The position numbers were made by a program, and so were the translations under genes. Below, one piece after another: positions 13,279 through 29,843 of a DNA stretch of 64,000 nt. Under the pieces are notes generated by a model. It saw nothing but the letters and a program-made list of their open reading frames with translations, did not search any database and had not been told where the DNA came from. The stretch covers positions 8,478,110 to 8,542,109 of the forward strand of contig NC_087197.1 in assembly GCF_035594125.1 (NCBI RefSeq). Direction: 5' to 3'. How positions within the stretch are numbered: position 1 is the first letter of the stretch; every line of letters begins with the position of its first letter. The stretch is from Scylla paramamosain (Eukaryota; Arthropoda; Malacostraca; Decapoda; Portunidae).

Positions 13279-14900
13279 ATTTGTGGGTTTTAGCTTTTTC
13301 ATACATAACGAACTTAAAAAAAACTCATAATACACGTTTCTCGTAATATCTTTTCATTTTCCAAACATAGGAATGTTTGTAATTAGAAGTTTTTATAGGT
13401 AACATGATCAAAAACACTCAAAATACATGTTTCTGGTAATGTTATTCTGTTTCTCCATAAAGGGTGTTTTGCATGCGTTTTAGCGTTTTGGTATGTATGA
13501 AGCTCAAAAACATGTAAAGGCAGGTTCTTGGTAAAAGTTGGTTTTATTCCCAAATAATGTGATTGCCCTCCTTTTTAGTGCTTTATTGCCTATCACGCTC
13601 AAAAACACTCAAAAGACACTTTTCTGGTAATGTAATTTTTTCCCACATAAAGCTAGTTTCGCATGCAATTTTTGGTTTTGGTAACTAAGAATGTGAAAAG
13701 CACTCAAAATACATGTATTTGGTAAGGTTGTTCTGTATTCTCAATTAAGAGTGATATTTCTGAGTTTCAGCATTTTGGTATTTAAGAAACTTCTCCATAT
13801 ACACCGAGTTTCTGCGATTTTTGCCTTGTGGCTGATGTGAAACTATAAAACACTCATTATACACGTTTCTTGTAATGTCCTTTTGTATCCCAACATAGAG
13901 TGCTTTCCATTCATTTTCGCGTTTTTTGAAGGTAAGAAGCTCAAAAACACTCAAAATATACCTTTTTGGTAATGTTATTCTATTTCTCCATATTCGTTGG
14001 TTTGCATCCGTTTTAGCGTTTTTCTACGTAAAACACTGAAAAGATACCTTTTCAGTAATTTTGTGATGGATTCCTACATTGAGTGACTTCCATATTATTT
14101 ATCGTTTTGGTGCCTAACATGCTGAAAAAAAAACACAAAAGACAGGTTTCTGGTAAGGTCGTTTAATTTTCCCATATAGGTGGCTTTGCATGCACTTTAG
14201 GGTTTGGTACATAATAGTCCGAAAAAAAGCTAAAATTAACTTTTTTCATAATGTTCTTTTTTCAGATAATTTCAGTGAATTTTGGCAGAATTTTGGCATC
14301 TCGATACCTATGAAGATGAATAAAAAAAAAATCCTATTTTTTATTTATTTATTGATTTTTTTTCTCTATAAAGAGTGTTATTTGTGGGTTTTAGCTTTTT
14401 GGTACTTAAAGAACTTAAACACTCATAATACACGTTTCTCGAAATGTTCTTTCGTTTCCCAAACATAAGATTCTTTGCATGTATTTAAGCGTTTTTATAG
14501 GTAACATGATCAAAAACACTCAAAATACATGTTTTTGGTAATGTTATTCTGTTTCTTCATAAAGGGTGTTTTGCATGCGTTTTAGCGTTTTGGTATGTTA
14601 GGAGCTGAAAAACACTTAAAGGCAAGTTCTTGGTTAAAGTTGGTTTTATTCCCATGTAATGTGATTCCCCTGCTTTTTAGTGCTTTATTGCCTAACACGC
14701 TCAAAAACATTCAAAAGACACTTTTCTGGAAATGTCTTTTTTTTTTCTTTCCACATAAAGCTAGTTTCGTATGCAATTTGGGGTTTTGGTAACCAAAAAT
14801 GTGAAAAACACTAAAAATACACGCATTTGGTAAGGTTGTTCTGTTTCTCAATTAAGAGTGTTATTCATGAGTTTCAGCGTTTTGGTATCTAAGAATCTCA
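13279..14900 (-). repeat. Isolated patch of 11-monomer HOR, reverse sense
   Basis: The diagnostic features of the 11-mer family appear here. They are gtgttatttgtgggtttt (monomer f), ttataggtaacatgatc (e), a ccctcctttttagtgc form of monomer c, ctccatatacaccgag (a), ggcatctcgatacctatg (g), and the A-run/T-run tract at 14,318-14,362. About one and a half HOR units are present. The patch lies between the two LINE fragments and is surrounded on both sides by 5-mer satellite. Near 14,870-14,900 it passes back into 5-mer type through a monomer a that lacks the atatacacgag insertion. Confidence 0.85.
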
Positions 14901-15030
14901 AAAACACTTATAATGCACGTTTCTCGTAATGTCCCTTTTTTTCCTCATTTAGGGTGCTTTGCATGCATTTTGGCATTTTATTTTTCACGGAAGAGCTGAA
15001 AAACACTGAAAATACACACTTTTGGTAATA
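14901..15030 (-). repeat. 5-mer satellite abutting LINE-2
   Basis: A little over one reverse-sense monomer is present (type 5, gtgctttgcatgcattttgg, then the start of type 4). It ends at cacttttggtaat, where the LINE-2 tail begins. The continuation of this monomer (cttctccataaaggg) reappears at about 16,705. Confidence 0.85.
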
Positions 15031-15049
15031 AGAACATAAGAACATAAGA

Positions 15050-15732
15050 AATAAGTAAATATGCAAGAAGGCATCAGGCCTACACGTGGCAGTACTTGTA
15101 TGAAATATGCCTACGTATTTCCACTTTTCATCCCCATCTATAAATGTGTAATTTTCTCTTACAGTGCCAAATGCCTCAGCACTAACAGCTTGATTACTAA
15201 GTCCGTTCCAATCATCTACTACTGTATTTGAAAACCAATTCCTTCCTGTTTCCTTTTTGAACATCAAGTTTTCAGGCTCAAGCCTAAAAACTTAATGTTC
15301 TATTTTTCTTGTTCTATCATGGTTACAGAATCTAAGAATTTTCCTTATGTTCCCCTTGTTATAACCCATATACCTCTTAAAGACTTCTATCAGGTCCACT
15401 CTTAACCTACGTCTCTCTAAAGAATGTAAATTTAACAGCTTGAATCTCGCTTCGTAAGGAATACTCCTCATCCCCTGTATCCTTTTAGTCATTCTCCTTT
15501 GAAGTGATTCTAATAGACCTTTATCCTTCCTGTGATGTGGTGACCAGAATAGGACAGCGTAGTCTAGATGAAGTCTGACCAGCGCTAAATGTAACTTTAA
15601 TATTACTTCGGGAGTTTTACTTTTAGCACTCCTGAAAATTAATCATAATACACTATTTGCTTTGTTTCTGGCATCTTTGCATTGCTTTCTTAGACGGAGT
15701 TCAGAGCTAACTTTAAATCTCAAATCTTTTTC
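15050..15732 (-). pseudogene. Post-RT C-terminal part of CR1-like polyprotein (stops and frameshifts)
   Basis: This is the C-terminal domain of the LINE polyprotein, downstream of the polymerase core. In element order I read VSSELRLRKQCKDARNKANS, LALVRLHLDYAVLFWSPHH, SLQRRMTKRIQGMRSIPYEA, KLLNLHSLERRRLR, VDLIEVFKRYMGYNKGN, then ETGRNWFSNTVVDDWNGLSN and GDEKW. The HLDYAVLFWSP and LERRRLRxDLIEVFK strings are typical of CR1/L2-type elements and some bacterial-style retroelements. In-frame stops occur (for example after KANSVL and after RTRKIEH), so there is no functional product. The open stretches starting at 15,492 and 15,267 are pieces of this one broken frame, not separate genes. Confidence 0.87.
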
Positions 15733-16640
15733 TTACCCTGAACCTACCAGAACTTGGTTGTTCATTGTGTAACTACTGTGTGGGTTTCTTCTACTTACGC
15801 TAAGTGCTTTGCATTTCTTGATATTAAACTGCATTTGCCATCTGTCTGTCCATTCGTTTATCCTATCCAAATCTGCCTGCAAGGCGATTGTATGCGATTC
15901 AGACCTAATTAATCTACATACTCTCGTGTCATCCGCAAATTTACTAACAACACTACTAATTCCACTATCCAAGTCATTGACATATATTACAAACAACATC
16001 GGCCCTAATAGTAATAATCCCTTTGTCACCCCACTAATTACTTGAACCCACTCGGATTTAGAGCTGTTTATTACAACACTCTGTCGCCTGCCGCTTGGCC
16101 ATGACCTTATCCAGATTACTTATAACCTTTTTCCAACTCTTAAATACTGTGGAATATATTTCATCTGGTCCTGGTGACTTGAACTTTTCAGCTTATCTAC
16201 TCCTGTTCCACTATCTCTTTAGTTATGGTAATATCTGTCAGCTTCTCATTCTCTTCTACTCTAAATATCTTTTCACTATTCGGCAAATCCTGCATGTTTT
16301 CCTGGGCAAAGACAGTTAAAAAATACTCGTTCACAATTTTACTAATCTCCTCTCAACAACTAAGCAGGTCCCATTCTGCTGTCTTTAAGGAACTATTGTT
16401 TCTCTATTCTTCGTCTTATATGCCTGATAAAATCCCTTGGGGTCCATCTTCGCTTGGCTGGCTACCTTTAATTCATAACTATTTTTAGCTTTCCTTGTTA
16501 AACTCCTGACTTTTCTAATTCATTATATTATGGCCTTAAAACCACTTCCCCTGTCTTTAATCTCATATATACTTCTCTTTCGCTCTATGTAATGTTTTAA
16601 CCTCAGTCATCCATTTAGGACCATTTTTCTGTGATCTTAT
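15733..16640 (-). pseudogene. Reverse-transcriptase domain of CR1-like LINE (broken)
   Basis: In element order this fragment contains GPKWMTEVKTLHRAKEKYI, RKAKNSYELKVASQAKMDPK, EISKIVNEYFLTVFAQEN, KFKSPGPDEIYSTVFKSW, then PSGRRQSVVINSSKSEW, LGPMLFVIYVNDL, SKFADDTRVCRLIR and RINEWTDRWQMQFNIKKC. These correspond to the pre-RT linker and to RT fingers and palm. The catalytic box FADD is at 15,928-15,939 and both aspartates are retained. The usual PQGSVLGP loop is altered to TKGLLLLGP. Frames change several times, with stops near 16,190-16,200 and near the 5' end. Some palm sequence between KSWKKVISN and PSGRRQ is deleted, near 16,100-16,130. It was once an RNA-templated polymerase and is now a pseudogene. 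Confidence 0.87.
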
Positions 16641-16695
16641 TCTTCTCTAAGTGATGTTCCCTAACTGTCCTGAATGTAATTTATCAACGAAATAT

Positions 16696-19615
16696 TTATT
16701 TCGCTTCTCCATAAAGGGTGTTTTGCTTGGGTTTTAGCGTTTCTGTACATAAGAACCTATAAAACACGTTTGTAGTAATGTTGTTTTGTATTCCTTTATA
16801 GAGCGTTTTCCATGCTTTTTTTTTTTAGCGTTTTGGTGTCTAACACGTTCAAAAACACTGAAAAGACACGTTGATGATAATGTCGTTCCGTTTCCCGATA
16901 AAGGGGGCTTCCAATGTATTTTGACTTTTGGTACTTAACAATATGAAAAAAGTTTAAGTAAAAGTTTTCGGTAGAGTTGTTTTTCCATATAAAGTGCTAA
17001 CCACGTGTTTTTGAGTTTTGGTACCTAAAAAGCTCAAAATCTCTCATAATACACTTTTCTCGTAATGTCCTTTCTTTTCTCCATGTAGGATGCTTTGCGT
17101 GTAATTTGGCATTTTTATACTTAACAAGCGCAAAAACAATCAAAATACAAGTTTTTGGTAATGTTATTCTGTTTCTCCGTAAAGATTGTTTTGCATGCGT
17201 TTCAGCGATTTCGTACGTAAGAAGGTCAAAAACACTCTAAAGATACTTTCTTGGTAATGTTATTTTATATTGCGAAATAGGGTGCTTTCAATGCTTTTTA
17301 GCATTTTGATTCCTAACACTCAAGTTTCCTGTAATATAGTTTTGCTTCTTCATATAGAGATCTGCATGCATTATGATGTTTTGCTACATAATATGAGAAA
17401 CGCTCAAAATAAAGGTTTCAGGTAATGTTGTTCTTTTTCTCTAAATAGGGTGCTATTCATGCGTTTTAGCGTTTTGGTACTTAGGAAGCTCAAAAACACT
17501 AATGAAACTTTTTTCTCCTAATGTCTTTCTATTTCCCCATATAGGATGCTTCGTATGTATTTTGACGTTTTGGTACATAACAAGGTAAAAAAAATAAAAA
17601 AATAAATAAAAACACATTTTTGGTGATGTTTTGTTTCTCTATTAAGAAATATAGGATATATTCAATTTTCATTCAAGCGGTTTAGTGTTTGGTACCTAAG
17701 AGACTCAAAACACTGACAATGCACGTTTCTCGTAATGTTCTATCGTTTCCCCATACAGGGTGCTTTACATGCATTTTTAATATGATGTACGTAACAGACT
17801 CAAAAAGACTCAAAATACACGTTTTTGATAAGGTTTTTCTATTTGGTAAGGTTATTCGTGTTTGTTGCACGAGTTTTAGCGTTTTGGTACGTAAAAAGTT
17901 TAAAACACTTAAAAGACATGCTTATTATTTTGCATTTCTATATAAGGTGCTTTCTATGCTATTTAGCATTTATGTGAAAAACACATAAAAACACATTTCT
18001 TACATTATTGTTAAATTTTCTCGTATAGCGAGCAAGCATTATGGTGTTTTGCTACCTGACAATGTGAAAAACATTCAAATTACACGATTTTGGTAATTTG
18101 TTTCTCTTTCTCCATACAGTGTGCTACTAATTTATTTTAGTGTTTTGGTACCTAAGAAGCTAGAAAAAAAAATTCATAATACACGTTTTTTGTTATGTCC
18201 TTTCATTTCCTCATATAGGATCTTTTTGGTGCTTTGGTACCTAACAGGGTGTTTCCATGTATTTTGACATTTTAGTTCGTAAGAACCTAAAAAAAAAAAC
18301 ACTCCAAAGACACGTTTTAGTAAAGTTGTTTTGTATTCCCCTATAGGGTGATTTCGTTGCTTCTTACTGATTTGGTGCCTAACACGCACAAAAAAATAAC
18401 AAAAGACAAGTTTCTAGTGATTTCGTTTCGTTTCTTCATATAGGTTGCTTTACATGCATGTTGGCGTTTTGGTAATTATCAATGTAAAAAAAAATACACG
18501 TTTTTGGTAAGGTTGTTTTTTTTCTTCAGAGCACTATTGAAGCTTTTTACTGATTTGGTACTTAAGAAAGTAATAAAAAAAAATAACATAAACGTTTCTC
18601 GTAATGTCCTTTCATTTCCATATGCAGGGTGTTTTGTTTGATGATAGGCGATTTTGTACATAATACGCTCAAAAGACACTCAAAATACACGTTTTTGGTA
18701 AATGTATTCTGTTTCTCTATATAGGGTATTTTCATGCGTTTTTAATGTCGTTTCATATATCTATTTCTCCATATAGGGTGTTATTCATGCGTTTTACCCT
18801 TTTGATACTAAGAAGGTCAAAAACACTCATAATACACGTTTCTCGTAATGACTTCATTTTTCCCATATAGGGTATTTTCGATTCATTTAGGCGTTTTTTA
18901 CGTAACAATCTTACAAAATACTTGTTTTTGGTAATGTTATTCTGTTTCTCCATAAAGGATGTTTTCTATGATTTTTTTTTTTATCGTTTTGGTACGTAGG
19001 ACACTCAAAAGAAACGTTTTCTTAATGTTGTTTTGTATTCCCATATCAGGTGATTTGTATGCTTTTTAGCATTTTTGTGCCTAACACGCTGAAGAACACA
19101 TTTTAGATACGTTTCTGAAATCTCGTTTCCTTTCCTCAAATAGGGGGCTTTACATGCATTATGGCGTTTTGATTCATAACAATGTGGAAACACTGAAAAT
19201 TTACGTTTTTGGTAATGTTATTTCATATAGAGTGTTATTCATGCATTTTAGCGACTTCGTATCTAAAAAGTAAAAAAAAAAAAAAAACACCAATAGTACA
19301 CATTTTAATAACGTCTTTTCATTTTCCCATTTAAGATATTATATATGCATTTTGGCGTTTTTCTACTTAACTAACTCAGAAACACTCGAAATATTTGTAT
19401 TTGATATTATTTCTCCGTTTTTTTTTTTTCATGCGATTTTGCGTTTCGGTACGTAAGAAAGTAAAAAATAATGAAAACACACGTTTATGGTAAAGTTGTT
19501 TTGTTTTCCTTTATAGGGTGCTTTCCATGCTTTTTAGCGTTTTGGTGCCTAGCACGCCAATAAACATTCCAAAGGCACTTTTCTGGAAATCGCGTTTTCT
19601 TTCCTCATATAGGGT
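16696..19615 (-). repeat. Satellite array block 4, 5-monomer HOR, reverse sense
   Basis: Standard reverse-sense types 1-5 occupy this block, with the usual gcgttttggtacctaaga, gctcaaaaacactcaaaa and acacgtttctcgtaatg boxes. From 18,259 onward it is part of duplicated segment A. Near 18,765 the array jumps from catatatctat to ttctccatatag, skipping one monomer that is present in the second copy of A at 30,345-30,445. No gene is seen. Confidence 0.92.
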
Positions 19616-19787
19616 ACAAAAACATGTATTAGTAGTGTTTTCGAAAACGCCAAAGTGCATGCAAAGTAAGCTATACGGGAGAAACAAAACGTGTCTTTTG
19701 AATGTTTTCAGCTGTTTACGTACCAAAACACTAAAATGCAGGGAAAAGAAACTTCATGGAGAAACAAAATATTATTGCCAAAAACGT
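18259..19787. repeat. Segment A, copy 1 (duplicated 11.6 kb downstream)
   Basis: This stretch matches 29,844-31,640 in the same orientation, with shared private changes such as gtattttgacattttag at the left end, gtgatttcgttgcttctt, tttgatgataggcgatttt and tgtattagtagtgttttcg. It includes the reverse-to-forward strand switch at about 19,615. It is about 270 bases shorter than copy 2. One missing monomer (about 98 bp) and one missing tandem duplication (about 167 bp) account for the difference. Confidence 0.88.
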
Positions 19788-20075
19788 GTATTTTGAATGT
19801 TTTTAAGCTTATTACGTACCAACACGCAAAAATTCATCCATTTCATTTTATTTCGGTGCTTTTCAACGTTAGCACCAAAACTCTAAAGAGCATGGAAGGC
19901 ACTCTATATAGAAATCAAAACAACATTATCAAAATGGTGTCTTTTGAGTGTTTTTGAGCTTCTTACGTTCCAAAATGCTAAAACGATAAATAGCCTTTAT
20001 CGGGAGACATTACCAAAAACGTATGATTTAAGCGTTTTCCAGCTTTTTAGAAACCAAAACGCCTTAATATATGTA
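19616..20075 (+). repeat. Short forward-sense satellite island
   Basis: Sense changes to forward at gggtacaaaaacatgtatt and back at about 20,075 (aatatatgtactaatcacgtg). The island holds about five monomers. Its left part belongs to segment A and its right part to segment B. The island is therefore a composite of two rearrangement products. Confidence 0.88.
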
Positions 20076-21600
20076 CTAATCACGTGTTTCAGTATTTTAT
20101 TACCTAAGAAGCTCAAAAACACTTATAGTATACGTTTTTGGTAATGTTTTTCTGTTTTTCATATATGGTATTCTGTGTAGATTGTCGTACCTAACATGAG
20201 GAAAACAACCCATTTTTTTGGTTAATGCTTTTTTCTCCATATAGAGTGATATTCACGTGTTTTAGTGTTTTCGTACATAAGAAGTTAAAAAACACTCATA
20301 ATAATATTTTTTCTTAATAACTTTTAGTTTGTCAATGTCCGTTAATTTGTGTGCATTTTGGCGTTTTCGTACCCAACAAGCTCAAAAAGACTCAAAACAC
20401 ACATTTTTGGTAATGTTCTATTTCACCATAAAGGATGTTTTGCACGCTTTTTAGAAATTTGGTACGTAAGAAACTCAAAAACATTCAAAAGACACGTTTT
20501 CGATATTATATATGTATATATTTTTTTTGTTGGGGTTGGTTTCTATTATGCTCAAAACACTGAAATGACACGTTTCCGGTAATATAATTTCTTTACATCA
20601 AATAGTGTGCTGTCTGCATTTTGGCGTTTTGGTAGCTAATGATCGGGAAAACTCTCAAAAAACACGTTTATAGTAATGTCCTCTTTCTCCATAAAGGGTG
20701 TTTTTCATGCGTTTTAGAGTTTTAGTACGTAAGAAACTGAAAAACACTCAAAAGACAAGTTTTTGTTAATATTGATTGCTTTTCCTATACAGGTTGTCTT
20801 GCATTCACTTTGGTGTTTTTGTATCTAACAAACTCAAAAACACTCAGCATACAAGTTTTTCGTAATGTTGGTCTGTTTCTTTATGTATGGTGTTCACTAT
20901 GCTTTTAGGCGTTTTGGTACCTATCATGGGGAAAAAACTCATAAAGTACGCTTTTGGTAATGTTGTTTTGTTTCTGCAAATATAGTATTATTTACGTGTT
21001 TTAGACTTTTGGTATCTATGAAGCTGAAAAAGACGTAATACACCTTTATGTTAATATCGTTTCACTTACCTATATAGGGTAATTTGCATACATTTTGGCG
21101 TTTTGTTACCTAACAAGCTAAAAAATTTTCAGAACATACGTTTTTGGTAATATTGTTTCGGACATCTTTTATCGTTTTGTTACGTAAGAAGCTCAAAACA
21201 CTCGATTTTGTTAAGGTTATCTCGTTTTCCCATATAGGGTGTTTTCCTTGCTTTTTAAGCGTTTTGCTGCCTAATATGCTCAAAACACCTAAATGACAAG
21301 TTTCTGGTGATGTTTTGCTAATGGTTTTGTTAAAGTTTTTGTTAAAGTTTTTTGGTACATAAAAAAAAATAAATAAATAAAAACTCTCATAATACACGTT
21401 TCTGTTAATATCGTTTCGTTTCCTCAAATAGGGTCCTTTGCATGCAATATGGGGTTTATGGGGCAATATGGGTACCTAACAAGTTAAAAGACTGAGATAA
21501 GAATTTTTTTGCTAAAATTTCCCATAAATGTTTCTTTGCTCACATTTTAGTGTTTTGTACTCTCAAAAACACTAAAAAGAAAGGTTTTTGACAATGTTGT
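19775..21600. repeat. Segment B, copy 1 (inverted partner at 31,625-33,424)
   Basis: This segment is the reverse complement of 31,625-33,424. Shared private features include the altered monomer with aacaacccatttttttgg and gtagattgtcgtacctaaca, the tttatcgggagacattacc block, the catgcaatatggggt block and the taacaagttaaaag block. It contains the strand switch at about 20,075. It overlaps the end of segment A by about a dozen bases (attgccaaaaacgt), which is the shared motif at the junction. Confidence 0.87.
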
Positions 21601-22597
21601 TGTTTTTTTCTCATATAGAGCTATTTCCATGCTTTTTAGCTTCTTGTTGCCTAATTTCCTCGAAAATTTCCAAATGGCACGTTGCAGGTACTATCTTTTA
21701 GTTACTCCAGACAAGATATTCTACATGCATTCTGTCGTTTTGGTACCTAACTTAAAAACACTTAAAACACACGTTTTTTTTTTTTAATGTTCTATTTCTC
21801 AGTAAAGTGCGTTTTCAATCTCTTTTAGAGTTTCGGTACGTACGAAGCTGAAAAACACTCAAAAGATGTGTTTTTGGTAATATTTTTTTTCTTCTTCTAT
21901 AGGGTGCTTTGCATGTACTTTGGCGTTTTGATAACTCACAAACTCAAAAATATTCATGATACATGTTTGTGATCATGTCGTTCTGTTTCTTCATAAAGGA
22001 TGCTTTATATGTATTTTGGCGTTTTGGTCCCTAACATGAGGAAAAGCACCCATAATACACGTTTTTCGTAATGATGTTCTGTTTCTTCATATAGAATTGT
22101 ATTTACGTGTTTTAGCGTTTCGTTACAGAAGAAGCTGAAAAATAGCGTTAATATCTTTTCTTTTCTCCATATATGAAACTTTGCATGCATTTTGGCGATT
22201 ACTTATCTAACAAGCTCAAAAACACTCAAACACAAGTTTTTGTTTAGTTTAGTTATCGTTTTGTTACGTAAGAAGCTCAAAAGCACACAAAGTACACGAT
22301 TTTGTTGAAGTTGTTTCATTTTCCTATATAGGGTATTTTCCATGTTTTTTTTTTTTTTAACGTTTTGGTGCCTAATACCCTAAAAAAAAAAAAAAAAAAA
22401 ACCTAAATGACACGTTTTTGGAAATGTCGTTTCGTTACTTCATATAGGCGCTCTGCATGCATTTTGGCGTTTTACTACTTATTACGCTGATAACTCAAAA
22501 TACACGTTGTTGGTATTTTTTTCCTCCACAAACAGTGTTTTCCATGCGTTTTACCGTTTTAGTACGTAAGCTGAAAAACACTCAACACATTTTTTTA
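20080..22597 (-). repeat. Satellite array block 5, 5-monomer HOR, reverse sense
   Basis: Reverse-sense monomers run from the 20,075 switch to the (TA)n tract at 22,598. Types are more scrambled than elsewhere. Several monomers near 21,130-21,330 are shortened, and one carries the tandem ttgttaaagtttttgttaaag stretch. The end of the block is also the end of the main 5-mer domain. No gene is seen. Confidence 0.9.
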
Positions 22598-28290
<5,693 letters not shown>

Positions 28291-28291
28291 C

Positions 28292-28768
28292 ATGCAAGGA
28301 CTCGCATATGAGGAAATTGAAGACATTACCAGAAATCTGTCTTTTGAGTGTTTTTCATCATGTTAGGCACCAAAACGATAAATAATAAGAAACTCACTCT
28401 ATGTGGGAATCCAAAAGAAAATTACTGAAAACCTGTCTTCTCAGTGTTTTACGTAGAAAAACGCTAAAACTGATGCAAACCAACCAATATCAAGAAGCAG
28501 AAAAACATTACCAAAAATGTATATATTGAGTGTTTTTGAGCTTGTTACCTACAAAGAAACGCAAAAATTTATACAAAGCACTCTATATTGGGAAACAAAG
28601 GGACATTGCGAGAAAGGTGTATAATGAATGTTTTATAGTTCAAAAAAAACCACAAGGCAAAAAACGCAAAAACTCGTGTATATGGAGAAGTTTCCTAGAT
28701 ACCAAAATGCTGCAACTCATGAATAACGCTCTTAATTGAGAAACAGAACAACCTTACTGAATGCATGT
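28292..28768 (+). repeat. Inverted five-monomer block, copy 1
   Basis: A forward-sense block of about 480 bp (end of h, then i, j, k, a) is embedded in reverse-sense array. The left junction reads cactcaaaagacatgcaagg and the right junction reads atgcatgtcaaaaacac. Both junction sequences recur at the other inverted blocks in this window. Confidence 0.9.
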
Positions 28769-29843
28769 CAAAAACACAAAAAAAGGCAAGTTCTTCGTAA
28801 AAGTTGGTTTTATTCCCATGTAATATGATTGCCCTGCTTTATTGCCTAACACGCTCAAAAACACTCAGACACTTTTCTGATAATGTCATTTTTTTCCCAC
28901 ATAAAGCTAGTTTCGTATGGAATTTGGGGTTTTGGTAACTAAGAATGTAAAAAAACACTTAAAATACATGCATTTAGTAAGGTTGCTCTGTTTCTTGATT
29001 AAGAGTGTTATTCATGAGTTTCAGCATTTTGGTATCTTAGAAACTTCTCCACACAGACGAGTTTTTGCGAGTTTTTTGCCTTGTGATTCTGGTGAAACTA
29101 TAAAACACTCATTATACACGTTTCTCGTGATGTCCTTTTTTTTTTTTTCCTAATATACAGTGCTTTGCATCCATTTTTGCGATTTTTTTTTTCATGTAAC
29201 AAGCTCAAAAACACACAAAATATACTTTTCTGGTAATGTTATTCTATTTTTTCATATTGGTTGGTTTGCATCCGTTTTAGCATTTTTCTACGTAAATCTT
29301 TTAAAAGACAGGTTTTCAGTAATTTTGTTTTGGATTTCCATATAGAGTGACTTTCATAATTATAATCTATCGTTTTGGTGCCTAACATGCGGAAAAACAC
29401 TTAAAAGACAGGTTTCTTGTAAAGTCTTTAAATTTTTCCCAAATAGGTGGCTTTGCATACACTTTATGGTTTGGTACATAACTCCGAAAAAAAGGTAAAA
29501 TTAACTTTTTCGATAATGTTCTTTTTTCCACATAATTTTCCTGAATTTTTGCAGAATTTTGGCATATTGGTACCTATGAACATCAATAACAAGAAAATAA
29601 AAATGCTAATTTTTTTATTTATTTATTTTTTTCTCTATAAAGAGTGTTATTTGTAGGTTTTAACGTTTTGGTACTTAAGGAACTTAAAATCATTCATAAT
29701 ACACATTTCTCGTAATGTCCTTTCGTTTCCCAAATATAGGGATCTTTGCATGTATTTAAGCGTTTTTTACAGGTAACATGATAAAAAAAACACTCAAAAA
29801 CACTTACTTTTGTTAATGTTATTCTGCTTCTCCATAAAGGAGT
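28769..29843 (-). repeat. 11-monomer HOR, reverse sense, one unit
   Basis: Roughly one full 11-mer unit (c, b, a, k, j, i, h, g, f, e, start of d). It is closely similar to 50,030-51,125 and 62,952-63,910, which also follow a copy of the same junction. At 29,844 (ggagtgt joined to attttgac) it is fused to segment A copy 2. Confidence 0.9.

Larger units (their letters stand above)
15031..16695 (-). mobile_element. LINE-2: CR1-like non-LTR retrotransposon fragment
   Basis: This is a non-satellite insertion on the minus strand. Read in its own sense it has a linker region, a reverse-transcriptase core with the FADD catalytic box, the post-RT domain, a short untranslated end and a terminal array of the octamer ttcttatg (two to three copies at about 15,031-15,052). 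An 8-base microsatellite tail in place of poly(A) is a known property of CR1-clade LINEs, and this is the main reason for the clade call. The element is 5'-truncated (no endonuclease domain seen) and internally deleted. The right boundary near 16,695 is uncertain by about 20 bases. It splits a single reverse type 4 monomer, and no clear target-site duplication was found. Confidence 0.87.

Noticed and set aside
15809..16488. Three plus-strand open frames
   Set aside because: They are antisense to the CR1-like reverse-transcriptase pseudogene and have no recognisable content.
12340..16700. Target-site duplications of the two LINEs
   Set aside because: No matching direct repeats flank either element. 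The AT-rich satellite gives only trivial matches.
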